Assembly: GCF_001896135.2 (NCBI RefSeq)
Contig: NZ_MPOH02000009.1
Location: forward strand, 46,867-110,866
Length of the DNA: 64,000 nucleotides
Direction of reading: 5' to 3'
Source of the DNA: Streptomyces phaeoluteigriseus
GTDB lineage: Bacteria > Actinomycetota > Actinomycetes > Streptomycetales > Streptomycetaceae
The first letter of the stretch is position 1, and each line of letters begins with the position of its first letter. Under the pieces are notes generated by a model, which was not told the origin of the DNA, ran no database searches, and saw only the letters and a program-made list of their open reading frames with translations. Made by a program: the position numbers and the translations under genes. Below, one piece after another: positions 8,699 through 19,204 of this stretch.

Positions 8699-9358
8699 TC
8701 AGGACCAGTGCGCCACCGCGTCCAGGTGCGGCAGGCGGTGGTCGAGCCGCTCCCGCTTGGTGCGCAGATACGTGATGTTGTTCTCGCACGGCTCTATCAG
8801 CAGCGGCACCTCCTCGGCGACCTGGATGCCGTTCTCGACCAGCGCCTCCCGCTTGCGCGGGTTGTTCGACATCAGGCGGACGGAGCGCACGCCCATGTCG
8901 CGCAGCATGTCGGCGGCCACCTTGTAGTCCCGGGCGTCCACCGGGAAGCCCAGCGCGACGTTCGCCTCGACGGTGTCCAGGCCCTCCGCCTGGAGCGCCA
9001 TCGCCCGCAGCTTGCCCAGCAGCCCGATGCCCCGGCCCTCGTGCCCGCGCAGGTAGACGACGATGCCCCGGCCCTCGGCGACGACGGCCCGCAGCGCGGA
9101 CTCGAGCTGATCGCCGCACTCGCAGTGCTGGGAGCCGAACGCGTCACCGGTCAGGCATTCCGAATGCAACCGGGTCAGCACGTTCTCGGAACCCGGCTCG
9201 CCGTACACCAGGGCCACCTGCTCGTCGCCGCGGTCGTGGTCGAGGTAACCGATCGCCTGGAATTTGCCGTACACGGTGGGCAGCGGTGCATTCACCACGC
9301 GTTCCACACCGGTGCGCTGGGGGGACTTCTTGCCGAGCACGCCAAATTTGTCTGTCAT
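8699..9358 (-). CDS. ribA: GTP cyclohydrolase II paralogue with Met120 (predicted FAPy-forming)
   Basis: A 219-residue GTP cyclohydrolase II. The zinc site HSECLTGDAFGSQHCECG has Cys68, Cys79 and Cys81; the catalytic region GRGIVVYLRGHEGRGIGLLG and the NNPRKREAL segment are intact. Residue 120 is Met (codon 9001-8999, in KLRAMALQ) where ordinary enzymes have Tyr (KLRAYALQ). In S. coelicolor SCO6655, Met120 is the published switch residue that makes the enzyme stop at 2-amino-5-formylamino-6-ribosylaminopyrimidinone 5'-phosphate (FAPy). This copy therefore likely serves the neighbouring cluster rather than riboflavin synthesis; no other riboflavin genes are near. It is divergent from the creatininase-family gene with only 38 bp between. 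Confidence 0.93.
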   Translation of the reverse strand: MTDKFGVLGKKSPQRTGVERVVNAPLPTVYGKFQAIGYLDHDRGDEQVALVYGEPGSENVLTRLHSECLTGDAFGSQHCECGDQLESALRAVVAEGRGIVVYLRGHEGRGIGLLGKLRAMALQAEGLDTVEANVALGFPVDARDYKVAADMLRDMGVRSVRLMSNNPRKREALVENGIQVAEEVPLLIEPCENNITYLRTKRERLDHRLPHLDAVAHWS

Positions 9359-9396
9359 GATCTGGTTCCTAAGCAGAGACGAAAGGCCGGGAAAAG

Positions 9397-10185
9397 ATGA
9401 GTGGTTCGGGAATGCGGACGGCGGCGTACGGAGGACTGGTGCCGGCGGACACCACCGAGGACGTGCGGTCGCGCGGCGCGGACGTCCCGGTCCAGGTGGC
9501 GGTGCTGCCCGTCGGAAGCTTCGAACAGCACGGACCGTACCTGCCGTTGGCGACCGACACGCTCGTCGCGTGTGCGATAGCGCGGGAGATCGCCGCCGTG
9601 CATCCGGTGCACCTCCTCCCTCCGGTGACCATCGCCTGCTCGCACGAGCACGCGGACTGGCCGGGAACCGTCAGCATCTCCGCCGTCACCCTTCACGCGG
9701 TGGTACAGGACATCGCGGCCTCACTGCGCCGCTCGGGCGTCGAGGCCCTGGTGCTGGTCAACGGACACGGCGGGAACTACGTCCTGGGCAACGCGGTCCA
9801 GGAGTCCTCCGCCCGCGGCGAGCGGATGGCCCTCTTCCCGGCCGCCGAGGACTGGGAGGCGGCACGGCAGCGGTCCGGGATGTCGACCTCTCTGCTCACC
9901 GACATGCACGCCGGGGAGATCGAGACCTCGATCCTGCTGCACGCCCATCCCGAACTCGTCCGGCCCGGTTACGAGTCGGCCGATTTCACCGCGGACGACC
10001 GTCGCCATCTACTCACGCTGGGAATGTCCGCCTATACCGATTCGGGCGTCATCGGCCGTCCCTCCCTGGGGTCCGCGGAAAAGGGGAAGGAACTCCTGTC
10101 GAGCCTGGCGGATTCCTTCGGAACGTATTTCTCGATCCTGACGACCGGGACGACCGAGGGGGATTCCGACGGCGCCGCCGTGTGA
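9397..10185 (+). CDS. creatininase-family amidohydrolase (candidate FAPy deformylase)
   Basis: A 262-residue metal-dependent amidohydrolase. All family ligands are present: Glu43 and His45 in PVGSFEQHG, Asp54 in LATDT, His124 in VNGHGGN and Glu174 in HAGEIETS. The family includes creatininase, MftE and the archaeal enzyme ArfB, which deformylates FAPy. Next to a GTP cyclohydrolase II predicted to release FAPy, deformylation to the diaminopyrimidine is the most economical role; this is inference. The start ATG at 9397 follows GGGAAAAG. The 3' end overlaps the convergent LPG-synthase-type gene by about 154 bp. Confidence 0.88.
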   Translation: MSGSGMRTAAYGGLVPADTTEDVRSRGADVPVQVAVLPVGSFEQHGPYLPLATDTLVACAIAREIAAVHPVHLLPPVTIACSHEHADWPGTVSISAVTLHAVVQDIAASLRRSGVEALVLVNGHGGNYVLGNAVQESSARGERMALFPAAEDWEAARQRSGMSTSLLTDMHAGEIETSILLHAHPELVRPGYESADFTADDRRHLLTLGMSAYTDSGVIGRPSLGSAEKGKELLSSLADSFGTYFSILTTGTTEGDSDGAAV

Positions 10186-11431
10186 CGTCCGTCGCGGGGC
10201 TCCGCGTCCGGTACGACGCTGTCGGCCGCCGCGCTCCGGTTCCCGTCCCGCAGCCCGGTGTACCAGCGGGCGACCAGGACGACGAGGCCGGGCAGCGCGG
10301 CCGCGAAGCTGAGCACCCCGTACACGACGGCGACCGCGAGTCCGGTGCTCGCGCCGAGTCCGGCCGCGCCGAACGCCCAGGCGGTGACGCCCTCGCGAGG
10401 CCCCCAGCCGCCGACGTTCAGCGGCACGCCCATCGCGAGCAGGGCGAGGACCCCCAGCGGCAGCAGCGTGAGGACCGGGGCGGCGGAGCCGGCCGCGCGG
10501 GCGGCGACCACGAACGTGGCGAGATGCCCGGCCAGCACGACCGCCGACGACAGGGCGACGCCGGGCGCGTTGCGCCGGGACAACAGCCCCGCGCGCCCCT
10601 CGGCGTACGCCGCCCGCATCCGTCCGCCCCGGCGGGAGGCCGAGGAGTTCGTCCGCAGGGCGCGGACGACGATCAGCACGCCGAGCCCGCCGACCGCGGC
10701 GAGGCCGGCCAGCGGCACGAAGTGCCGTACGTCGGCCATGACCGGGGACGGCAGCGTCAGCAGGATCGTCACTCCTGCGACGGCCAGGACGAGTTGGCCC
10801 GCCGTGCGCTCCAGGACGACGGCCCGCACGCCGCGTCCGACGTCGCCGGTGCTCTGCCCGTGGCGCACCGCGCGGTGGACGTCGCCGAGGATGCCGCCGG
10901 GCAGGGCCGCGTTCAGGAACAGCGAGCGGTAGTAGTCGGCGACGGCGGGCCCGAGGGGCAGCCGGATGTTCAGTCCGCGGGCCACCAGCGCCCATCGCCA
11001 CGCGCTGAACACGGTGGTGACGGCCCCGATCCCGAGCCCGAGCAGCAGGGTGGGGGCGTCGATCCGCCGCAGCCCGTCCAGGACGGCGCCGGTGCCCATC
11101 CGCCACAGCAGGACGCCGAGGATGACGACGCCGGCGAGGGTGCCGAGGTGGGTGCGCAGCGCCGCGAACCGGGAACGGGCGGCCGGCCGCGGGGCCCGCG
11201 GCTCGGTCACGATCACGCCGGTACGGGCCTCGGAGACGGCGGGGCCGGTACGCGCCGGGAACGTCACGGCCGCCGTACGCGCCGGGAGCGCCTTGGCCGC
11301 CGTACGGGGAACGGTCACGACCGTTCCCGTCCGGGTCGCGCCGTCGCGCGGGGCCGTCGTACGGCCGTCCGCGCGCGCCGCGCCGACAGCGGCGCCGCCG
11401 GGACGCGCGCGCCCACCGTCTCCGCGCTCAT
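10032..11431 (-). CDS. LPG-synthase-type (UPF0104) integral membrane protein
   Basis: The core of about 330 residues has eight or so membrane helices and the family signatures SAWRWALVARGLNI, NAALPGGILGDVHRAVRHG, and GVPLNVGGWGPREGVTAWAFG of the lysylphosphatidylglycerol synthase transmembrane family (PF03706), often a flippase or lipid-modifying partner. The methyltransferase stop and an ATG overlap as TGATG at 11431, but that ATG is in another frame from the core; a missing base in the GCGCGGCGCGCGCGG stretch (about 11370-11390) would join them. Otherwise a downstream GTG (about 11319) must serve. Its 3' end overlaps the convergent creatininase gene. Last gene of the five-gene operon. Confidence 0.75.
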
Positions 11432-12461
11432 CAGACGCCGCCCGTGGGCCGGGGCAGGGCGAGGAGGTCGCTGTGGTGGACGGTGACGTGGAGTTCACCG
11501 GCGGCGCAGGCCGCGAGCCGGGCCGCGAGGTACGTCTCGGCGCGGGCGGCGAGGTCGGGGCGCTCCTCGACGGCGGCGCCGACCCAGCCGCGCAGCCACT
11601 GGGCGGTGAGTGCGGCCTCGTCGGGGCCGAGCCGCCAGGCGCTCGGGTGCACCTTGACGCTCGCGCCGTGGTCGGCGAACGCCTCGCAGGCCGCCGTGAC
11701 CGAGTCGGGGCCGAGGAGGCCCCCGCGGCGTTGGTGGTCGTCGAAGGCGGCGGCGATCTCCTCGTCCATCGGGTCCTCGGCACTCAGTTCGACGCGCCCG
11801 GCGACGGAGAGGGTCAGCAGGGCGGGGCAGCCGGCGCCCGCGCAGGCCGCGGCGAGGGTGTCGATCTCCTCGCGGGTGAGGACGTCGAGCAGCGCCGACG
11901 CGGTCACCAGTGAGGCGCCGACCAGGGCGTCCGGGGTCAGCCGGGCGACGTCGCCGCGGCGGGTCTCGACGGTGACCCGGCTGCCGTCCGCGGCGACCCG
12001 CGGCGAGCCGACGGCCGCGAAGTGCAGCAGGTAGGGGTCGCGGTCGTGCAGGATCCAGTGCTGGGGGCCGTCGAGGCGGGGGGCGAGCCAGCGGCCCATC
12101 GAGCCGGTGCCGCAGCCCAGGTCGTGCACGACGAGTCCGCCGGTGCGGCCGGGCAGGTTGGCCAGCCGGATCCGCAGCGGGTCCAGCAGGTCGATCGCCC
12201 GTGCCCTGGCGTCGGCGGGCTCGCGCAGCCGCAGCCACTCGGGGGCGTAGCGGGGCGGTTCCTGCGCCGCGCCGTCCTCGTCCCGCAGCCGTACGGTCGG
12301 CCGCTCGCCGGGGCGGGTCACCGGGCCCGCGCCCTCGATGACACCTGACATGACACCGGTCGCCTGCGTCTCCATGTCCGAGGACACCTCCCGAGCTCCG
12401 GGCTGCGCCGGAATCCGTCCGATCTGCCGTGCCAGGTCGGCCGGGGTCACCGTGGTCTTCC

Positions 12462-12465
<4 letters not shown>
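11431..12465 (-). CDS. class I SAM-dependent methyltransferase
   Basis: A 344-residue protein with the methyltransferase motif I VVHDLGCGTGSMGRWLAP and DRDPYLLHFAAV after the second strand, plus SLVTASALLDVLTREEI. The ATG at 12465 overlaps the glycosyltransferase stop as ATGA and has a GGAGGG just upstream, so a start at MRKTTVTPADLARQIG is chosen over the internal Met codons. It sits between a glycosyltransferase and a membrane protein in a tightly coupled operon. The acceptor is unknown; a sugar or pyrimidine/pterin-like intermediate is plausible from context only. Confidence 0.82.
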
Positions 12466-14152
<1,687 letters not shown>

Positions 14153-14157
14153 TCAGG

Positions 14158-15138
14158 TCAGGCGCTTTTGTCGTAGCGCACCCGGTGACACAGGGCCGCG
14201 ATCGCCCCGCTCGTGAGCCGGGGCATCACCTCCGGCAACTCGTCGAAGGCGCTCTCCCCGGTGACGAGGGCGTCGAGCGCGGGGTCGGCGAGGAGGTCCA
14301 GGGCGAGGGCGAGCCGGTCGGCGTAGCTGCGGTTCGCTCGGCGCGGGGAGACGGTGCCGACCTGACTGCTGCGGATGACCAGTCGTCGGGAGTGGAAGGC
14401 CTCGCCGAGCGGCAGGGTGACCTTGCGGTCGCCGTACCAGCTCAGTTCGAGGACCGTGCCCTCGGCGGTCAGCAGTTCCAGGGAGCGGGCGAGGCCCTGC
14501 TCGGTGGCGCTGGCGTGCACGACGAGGTCGCAGCCGCCCAGTGCCTCCTCCGGGGAGGCGAAGCCGACGCCGAGCGCCTCGGCGGTCTTCGCCCGCGCCG
14601 GATCGGCGTCCACCAACTGCACGCGCACGCCCGGGAAGCGGCTCAGCAGCGCGGCCACCGAGCAGCCGACCATTCCGCCGCCGACCACCGCGATCCGGTC
14701 GCCCACCAGCGGTGCCGCGTCCCACAGCGCGTTCACGGCCGTCTCGACCGTGCCGGCGAGGACGGCCCGCCCCGCGGGCACGGAGTCCGGTACGACGGTG
14801 ACGGCGCTCGCCGGGACGACGAAACGGGTCTGGTGCGGAAACAGGGAGAAGACGGTACGCCCGACCAGTTCCTCGGGCCCCTCCTCCACCACCCCGACGT
14901 TGAGGTAGCCGTATTTCACGGGCGCCGGGAAGTCGCCCTCCTGGAACGGCGCCCGCATCACGGCGTGCTGACTCTCCGGGACCCCGCCGCGGAAGACGAG
15001 GGTCTCCGTGCCACGGCTGACCCCCGAATACAGCGAGCGGACGACGACCTCGCCCTCCGCCGGGTCCGGCAGGGTCACGTCACGGATCTCTCCATGGCCC
15101 GGCGAACCGATCCAGAACGCACGTGCGGTGCGGTTCAT
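14158..15138 (-). CDS. MDR-superfamily zinc-type alcohol dehydrogenase-like protein
   Basis: A 326-residue medium-chain dehydrogenase/reductase. The N-terminal GroES-like half includes SGVSRGTETLVFRG; the Rossmann half has DRIAVVGGGMVGCSVAALL. The structural zinc Cys cluster is absent, as in BchC/TDH-like members. The ATG at 15138 has AGGAGG upstream. It is the first gene of the operon that continues, after 116 bp, into the PTPS, glycosyltransferase, methyltransferase and membrane-protein genes, and is divergent from the CDP-alcohol phosphatidyltransferase gene. It probably oxidises or reduces a hydroxyl of the pathway intermediate; substrate unknown. Confidence 0.85.
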   Translation of the reverse strand: MNRTARAFWIGSPGHGEIRDVTLPDPAEGEVVVRSLYSGVSRGTETLVFRGGVPESQHAVMRAPFQEGDFPAPVKYGYLNVGVVEEGPEELVGRTVFSLFPHQTRFVVPASAVTVVPDSVPAGRAVLAGTVETAVNALWDAAPLVGDRIAVVGGGMVGCSVAALLSRFPGVRVQLVDADPARAKTAEALGVGFASPEEALGGCDLVVHASATEQGLARSLELLTAEGTVLELSWYGDRKVTLPLGEAFHSRRLVIRSSQVGTVSPRRANRSYADRLALALDLLADPALDALVTGESAFDELPEVMPRLTSGAIAALCHRVRYDKSA

Positions 15139-15245
15139 CGGCGTCCTCCTGAACGTTCGGGAACTTGCTCACGTACCGAGGTGTGCACAGGTCGCGCACA
15201 GTACGCGGCCTTGATCGACTCTGTCACCTGGCCGGAGGATGTGCG

Positions 15246-16091
15246 GTGGCCCTGAACAACACTTACGACGCAAGGCTGGTCCAGCAGGAGACCGCTGTGG
15301 GAGCGGGCGTACAGATCCTGGTACTGGCCCTGCTCGGCACGGCGATCGGCATGGGCCCGGCAGGCTGGGTGACCGGCCTCGTCTTCGCCGTCGCCACCTG
15401 GGCGGTGCTCTCACGGGCACTGCACCGCTCGGGTCTGCGCACGTTCGGCCCGGCGAACCGGGTCACCCTCGGCCGGGCCACCCTGGTCGGCGGGGTGACG
15501 GCACTGGTCGCGGACTCCTTCGTGAGCGCGCCCCCGGTGTCCCTGCTGGTCGGCCTGACGGCCGTGGCCCTGCTGCTGGACGGCGTGGACGGCAAGGTGG
15601 CCCGACGCACGGGCACCTCCACGGCACTGGGCGCACGCTTCGACATGGAGGTCGACGCGTTCCTGATCCTCGTCCTCAGCGTGTACGTCTCCATGGCGCT
15701 GGGTCCCTGGGTCCTGCTGATCGGCGCGATGCGCTACGCCTTCGTCGCGGCGGCCCGCCTGGCCCCGTGGCTCAACGCCGCGCTCCCGCCGAGCACGGCC
15801 CGCAAGACGGTCGCCGCGATGCAGGGCGTCTGCCTCCTCGTCGCCGGCGCCGACCTGCTCCCGCACGCCGGCAACCTCGCGGTGGCCCTGCTGGCCCTGG
15901 CCCTGCTGCTGTGGTCCTTCGGCCGCGATGTGCTGTGGCTGTGGCGGGAGTCGCGGGCGAACCGGGGAAGCGGAAGCGAGAACGCGGGCGCGGGACCGGC
16001 ACGAGCGGAGAAGAGGCTGGCCCTGGAACTCGAACTGGAGCTGGAGCTGGAAACTGGAACTGGCGGGGCGCTGAGCCTGGCTGGGCGCTGA
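15246..16091 (+). CDS. CDP-alcohol phosphatidyltransferase family membrane protein
   Basis: A 281-residue integral membrane enzyme with the full family motif D-x2-DG-x2-AR-x8-G-x3-D-x3-D, read in LDGVDGKVARRTGTS and ALGARFDMEVDAF. The family moves a phosphatidyl or phospho-alcohol unit from a CDP-linked donor to an alcohol. The GTG at 15246 follows CGGAGGA; upstream codons of the same frame are untranslated-looking. The last ~25 residues are low complexity (LELELELELE) and the stop TGA at 16089-16091 lies inside a 17-bp tandem repeat. Together with the LPG-synthase-like protein and the glycosyltransferase, this suggests a membrane-lipid-linked product. Confidence 0.88.
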   Translation: MALNNTYDARLVQQETAVGAGVQILVLALLGTAIGMGPAGWVTGLVFAVATWAVLSRALHRSGLRTFGPANRVTLGRATLVGGVTALVADSFVSAPPVSLLVGLTAVALLLDGVDGKVARRTGTSTALGARFDMEVDAFLILVLSVYVSMALGPWVLLIGAMRYAFVAAARLAPWLNAALPPSTARKTVAAMQGVCLLVAGADLLPHAGNLAVALLALALLLWSFGRDVLWLWRESRANRGSGSENAGAGPARAEKRLALELELELELETGTGGALSLAGR

Positions 16092-16152
16092 GCCTGGCTG
16101 GGCGCTGAGCCTGGCTGGGCGCTGAGCCTGGCTGGGCGCTGAGCCTGGCCGG
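16070..16152. repeat. 17-bp tandem repeat overlapping a stop codon
   Basis: GCTGAGCCTGGCTGGGC is repeated exactly at 16070-16086, 16087-16103, 16104-16120 and 16121-16137, with a diverging fifth copy to about 16152. The stop codon of the CDP-alcohol phosphatidyltransferase gene is in the second copy. Because 17 is not a multiple of 3, copies appear in different frames. Confidence 0.9.
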
Positions 16153-16193
16153 AGGCTCGTCCTGGCTGGGCGTTGCATCTGGCACACGACGTC

Positions 16194-16228
16194 GAGGGGC
16201 CCGGTCCGCTGAACGGATCCGGGCCCTC
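16194..16228. terminator. GC-rich hairpin terminator
   Basis: GAGGGGCCCGGTCCG and CGGATCCGGGCCCTC are near-complementary arms around CTGAA, a stem of about 14 bp with one bulge. It lies just after the tandem repeat in the convergent gap between the CDP-alcohol phosphatidyltransferase and acyl-CoA dehydrogenase genes and may serve both. Confidence 0.6.
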
Positions 16229-16605
16229 GTCGCCTGCGGGGGGGCTTTGCGCAACCGGTTCCGGGCGGTGGTCGTGTGGGGCTGTTCTGTGGGCGGTGGT
16301 CGTGTCGGGCTGTTCTGTGGACGGTGGTCGTGCGGTGCGGACTTTCTGTGGGCAGTGGTCGCCGGCGCTGGTGTCTCGGGGAGTGGTCGCCCGGCGCGGG
16401 TCGCCCGGCACCGGTCAGCAGGCAGCAGGCAGCAGGCAGCAGGCAGATCAAACCTCGGGCCGACCAGCCCGCCGGGAGACAGCAGGCCGTGCCGGGACCC
16501 ACCAGCCCGTCCGGCGACTTGAGGACGAGGCCGTTCAGGCCGAACGGGGGTCCGGGGGCGGAGCCCCTGGAACAGGTGGGGCAATGAGGGGCAGGACGGC
16601 CGAGG
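16229..16605. repeat. non-coding convergent gap with short degenerate repeats
   Basis: No gene seen. Around 16262-16370 a motif like TGTTCTGTGGGCGGTGGTCGTG recurs three times with changes (unit about 30 bp). At 16418-16446 GCAGGCA units recur (GGCAGCAGGCAGCAGGCAG). These look like slippage-derived simple repeats. Confidence 0.5.
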
Positions 16606-17751
16606 TCAGGAGGCCTGCGCCAGGGCCCGCATCTGGTTGAAGACGTTCTTGCGCTGCATCTCCGCGGTACCGCCGGCGATGAGGGTGCCCAGTGCGTCCT
16701 GGAGGGCGTGCGCGGCGGGACCGTCCATGTAGCCGAGGTGACCGTAGACACGCAGCGCGGTCTCGGTGCCGAGCCTGAGCGTCTCGCCGGCGTGGTACTT
16801 GGCGGTGGAGCACAGCAGCGACGCCTGCCTGTCGCCGCGCAACAGGGCGTCCAGGGCGCCGTAGGAGACGTAGCGGGTCGCCTCGATGGCGAACTTGGCG
16901 TCGGTGATGCGGCCCTGGACGTACTGGTGGTCGGCGATCGGCTGCTTGAAGGCCTGCCGCCGGCGCGCGTACGCGAGCACCTCGTCCAGGTGGGGGTCGA
17001 GGTAGGCCGCGGCCAGCACCCCGTACAGCAGGCGGTCGAGGGCGATGGTGTTGTAGATCGCCTCGATGCCCGCGCCGATCTCGCCGACCAGGTGCCGGGC
17101 GTCCACCCGCACGTTGTCGAAGGCGAGGGGTCCGGTCGGGCTGGTCTGGTTGCCGATCATGCGCTCCACGGGTCCCTGGGTGATGCCCTCGTCGTGGAGG
17201 TCGACCATGAACAGGGTGATGTCCCGAGCGCCCTGCTCGGGCACGCGGCCCAGGACCAGGGCCATGTCGGCGACGGGGCCGTTCGTGATGTGGTCCTTGT
17301 GGCCGTTGAGGCGGTAGACGTCGCCGTCGCGGGCGGCGGACGTCCTGATCCGGGTGACGTCCGAGCCGCCGGTGGTCTCCGTCAGGGCGGTGGCGCCGAC
17401 CTCCCCGGACAGTAACCGGGGCAGCCAGTAGCCCTTCTGGTCGTCCGTGCCGTAGACGAGCAGGGAACGGATCAGTCCCGCCTGCGCCACCATGGACAGG
17501 GAGAAGCCGAGGTCGCGGCCCCCCGCCGCGACGCCCTCGAAGGCGGCGGTGAAGTCCCACCAGGTGCCGCCGTCGCCGCCCCATTGCCGGTCCACGGCCA
17601 GCCGCCATATTCCGGCGTCGCTGATCTCCTGCCAGGACTCGCGGTCCAGGACGCCCTGCGCCCGGCAGTCGTCGGCGCGCTTGGCGACGGAGGAGGCGGC
17701 CAGGTCTGCGTAGCGTGCGCGCAGGGCCGGGTCGGTGAAGTGCTGGAGCAT
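16606..17751 (-). CDS. acyl-CoA dehydrogenase
   Basis: A 381-residue FAD enzyme of the acyl-CoA dehydrogenase family. Signatures: GATALTETTGGSDVTRIRT (FAD and substrate loop), NGHKDHITNGPVADMALVLGR, and C-terminal RVYGHLGYMDGPAAHALQD. The start ATG at 17751 has AAGGAA about 11 bases upstream. It is the last gene of an operon with a KAS III and a class III aminotransferase (63 bp gap). In this setting it may put a double bond into an acyl-CoA or acyl-ACP side chain of a small lipid-like amine rather than serve general beta-oxidation; that is inference. Confidence 0.88.
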   Translation of the reverse strand: MLQHFTDPALRARYADLAASSVAKRADDCRAQGVLDRESWQEISDAGIWRLAVDRQWGGDGGTWWDFTAAFEGVAAGGRDLGFSLSMVAQAGLIRSLLVYGTDDQKGYWLPRLLSGEVGATALTETTGGSDVTRIRTSAARDGDVYRLNGHKDHITNGPVADMALVLGRVPEQGARDITLFMVDLHDEGITQGPVERMIGNQTSPTGPLAFDNVRVDARHLVGEIGAGIEAIYNTIALDRLLYGVLAAAYLDPHLDEVLAYARRRQAFKQPIADHQYVQGRITDAKFAIEATRYVSYGALDALLRGDRQASLLCSTAKYHAGETLRLGTETALRVYGHLGYMDGPAAHALQDALGTLIAGGTAEMQRKNVFNQMRALAQAS

Positions 17752-17814
17752 GGGTGTTCGTGTTCCTTTCGGATGTGGGCGGGGTCGGTTGACGGGCCGC
17801 GCGCGGGAGCCGGT

Positions 17815-19092
17815 TCAGCGGGCGGCGGCGGCCAGTTCGTGGACCTGTGCGACGGGGGCCGGCGTGAGGGCGGCCAGACTGCGGTCCAGACGGACCGTCA
17901 GCTCCTCCAGCTCGGCCTCGGTGCTGTTCAGCGGGGGTGCCACCATCACGGATTCCGTCAGGGCGTTCACACCGGACGGGTACAGCAGCAGGCCGTTGTC
18001 TCGGGCCGCCCGCACCAGGTCGTGTGCGACGCCGGGCGAGCGGTCGGGGTCGGCGTGCAGGCCCAGAGCGAATTGCAGGCCCCGGCCGCGGACGTCGCGC
18101 ACCACGGCGTGGCGGGCGGCGACACCGTCCAGCAGCGCGCGCAGGTGGCGGCCGGAGCGCTCCGCGCGGGCGGGGATGTCGTGCTCTTTGAGGTACTCGA
18201 CGGTGGCCAGGCCCGCCGCGGCGGCGAGCGGCGCACCGGCCATCGTGTGTCCGAACAGCACGGAGCCCAGCGGCTTGTCGAAGGCGGCGGCGATCTCGTC
18301 GCGGACCAGGACGGCGGACAGCGGCGCGTATCCGGCGGTCATCCCCTTGCCGAGCACCATCACGTCGGGGACGACCCCGGCGTGGTCGCAGCCGAACCAC
18401 GCGCCGGTCCTGCCGAGGCCGGTCATGACCTCGTCGGCGATCAGTAGGAAGCCGTCGCGGTCGGCGAGTTCGCGCAGCCTGCGAAGGACGGCCGGGTCGC
18501 ACGGGACGGCTCCCGAGGACGCTCCGCCGACCGGCTCGACGATCACGGCGGCCAGGTTCTGCGCCCGCACCTCGTCGATGGCCCGTTCCCACTGCTCGAC
18601 GTCCGCGCGCATCTCGCCGTGCCGGGGGCGCACCTTGGCGACGGTGGCCTGGTTCGCCAGCAGGGGCGTGAGGTTGTGCTTGCGCAGGGGGTGTCCGGAG
18701 GCGCCGAGCGCACCGGCGGTCATGCCGTGGTAGCTGGGCTCCTCGGTCAGCACCGTGCACTTGAAGGGCCGGTAGGCCTGCGCGTGGAACACGGTCGTCA
18801 GGCGCAGCGCCATCTCGATCGCCTCGGAGCCCGAGTTGCAGTAGAGGGGATTGCCGAGGCTGCCCGGAGCGAGGTCCGTGAGCAGCCCGGAGAGCCGCTC
18901 CAGCGGCTCGGAGGTGAACTGGGTGCGGTACGCGAAGCTGATGGCGTCGAGCTGCTGGTGCATGCGGGAGGTGATCTCGGTGAGGCCGTGCCCGAGGTTG
19001 GTGTTGATCGCTCCGGAGCAGCCGTCCAGGTACTCCCGGCCATCGGTGTCGTAGACGTGGAGGCCGTCACCGTGACTGACCGTGGGAAGCAT
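17815..19092 (-). CDS. PLP-dependent class III aminotransferase
   Basis: A 425-residue fold-type I enzyme. The Schiff-base Lys249 lies in VMVLGKGMTAGYAPLSAV and the pyridine-nitrogen Asp220 in LLIADEVMTGLGRTG; NSGSEAIEMALR binds the cofactor phosphate. The class transfers amino groups to and from omega-amino acids, ketones and aldehydes. The ATG at 19092 follows AGGAGA. It lies between KAS III and acyl-CoA dehydrogenase genes in one operon, which suggests amination of a keto- or aldehyde-lipid intermediate. Confidence 0.9.
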   Translation of the reverse strand: MLPTVSHGDGLHVYDTDGREYLDGCSGAINTNLGHGLTEITSRMHQQLDAISFAYRTQFTSEPLERLSGLLTDLAPGSLGNPLYCNSGSEAIEMALRLTTVFHAQAYRPFKCTVLTEEPSYHGMTAGALGASGHPLRKHNLTPLLANQATVAKVRPRHGEMRADVEQWERAIDEVRAQNLAAVIVEPVGGASSGAVPCDPAVLRRLRELADRDGFLLIADEVMTGLGRTGAWFGCDHAGVVPDVMVLGKGMTAGYAPLSAVLVRDEIAAAFDKPLGSVLFGHTMAGAPLAAAAGLATVEYLKEHDIPARAERSGRHLRALLDGVAARHAVVRDVRGRGLQFALGLHADPDRSPGVAHDLVRAARDNGLLLYPSGVNALTESVMVAPPLNSTEAELEELTVRLDRSLAALTPAPVAQVHELAAAAR

Positions 19093-19204
19093 GTGTGTCT
19101 CCTAGCTGTGCGTGGGGTTGTCTTGCGGCAGGTGACCCGCCTGTGCTGCCTGTTGCGCCTGTCTTGCTTGTCGTGTCCGTCGTGTGACCGGTCCGTGGGG
19201 GCGG

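Noticed and set aside
9264..11486. 740-codon plus-strand frame across creatininase and LPG-type genes
   Set aside because: Low-complexity shadow; overlaps two recognised genes in other frames.
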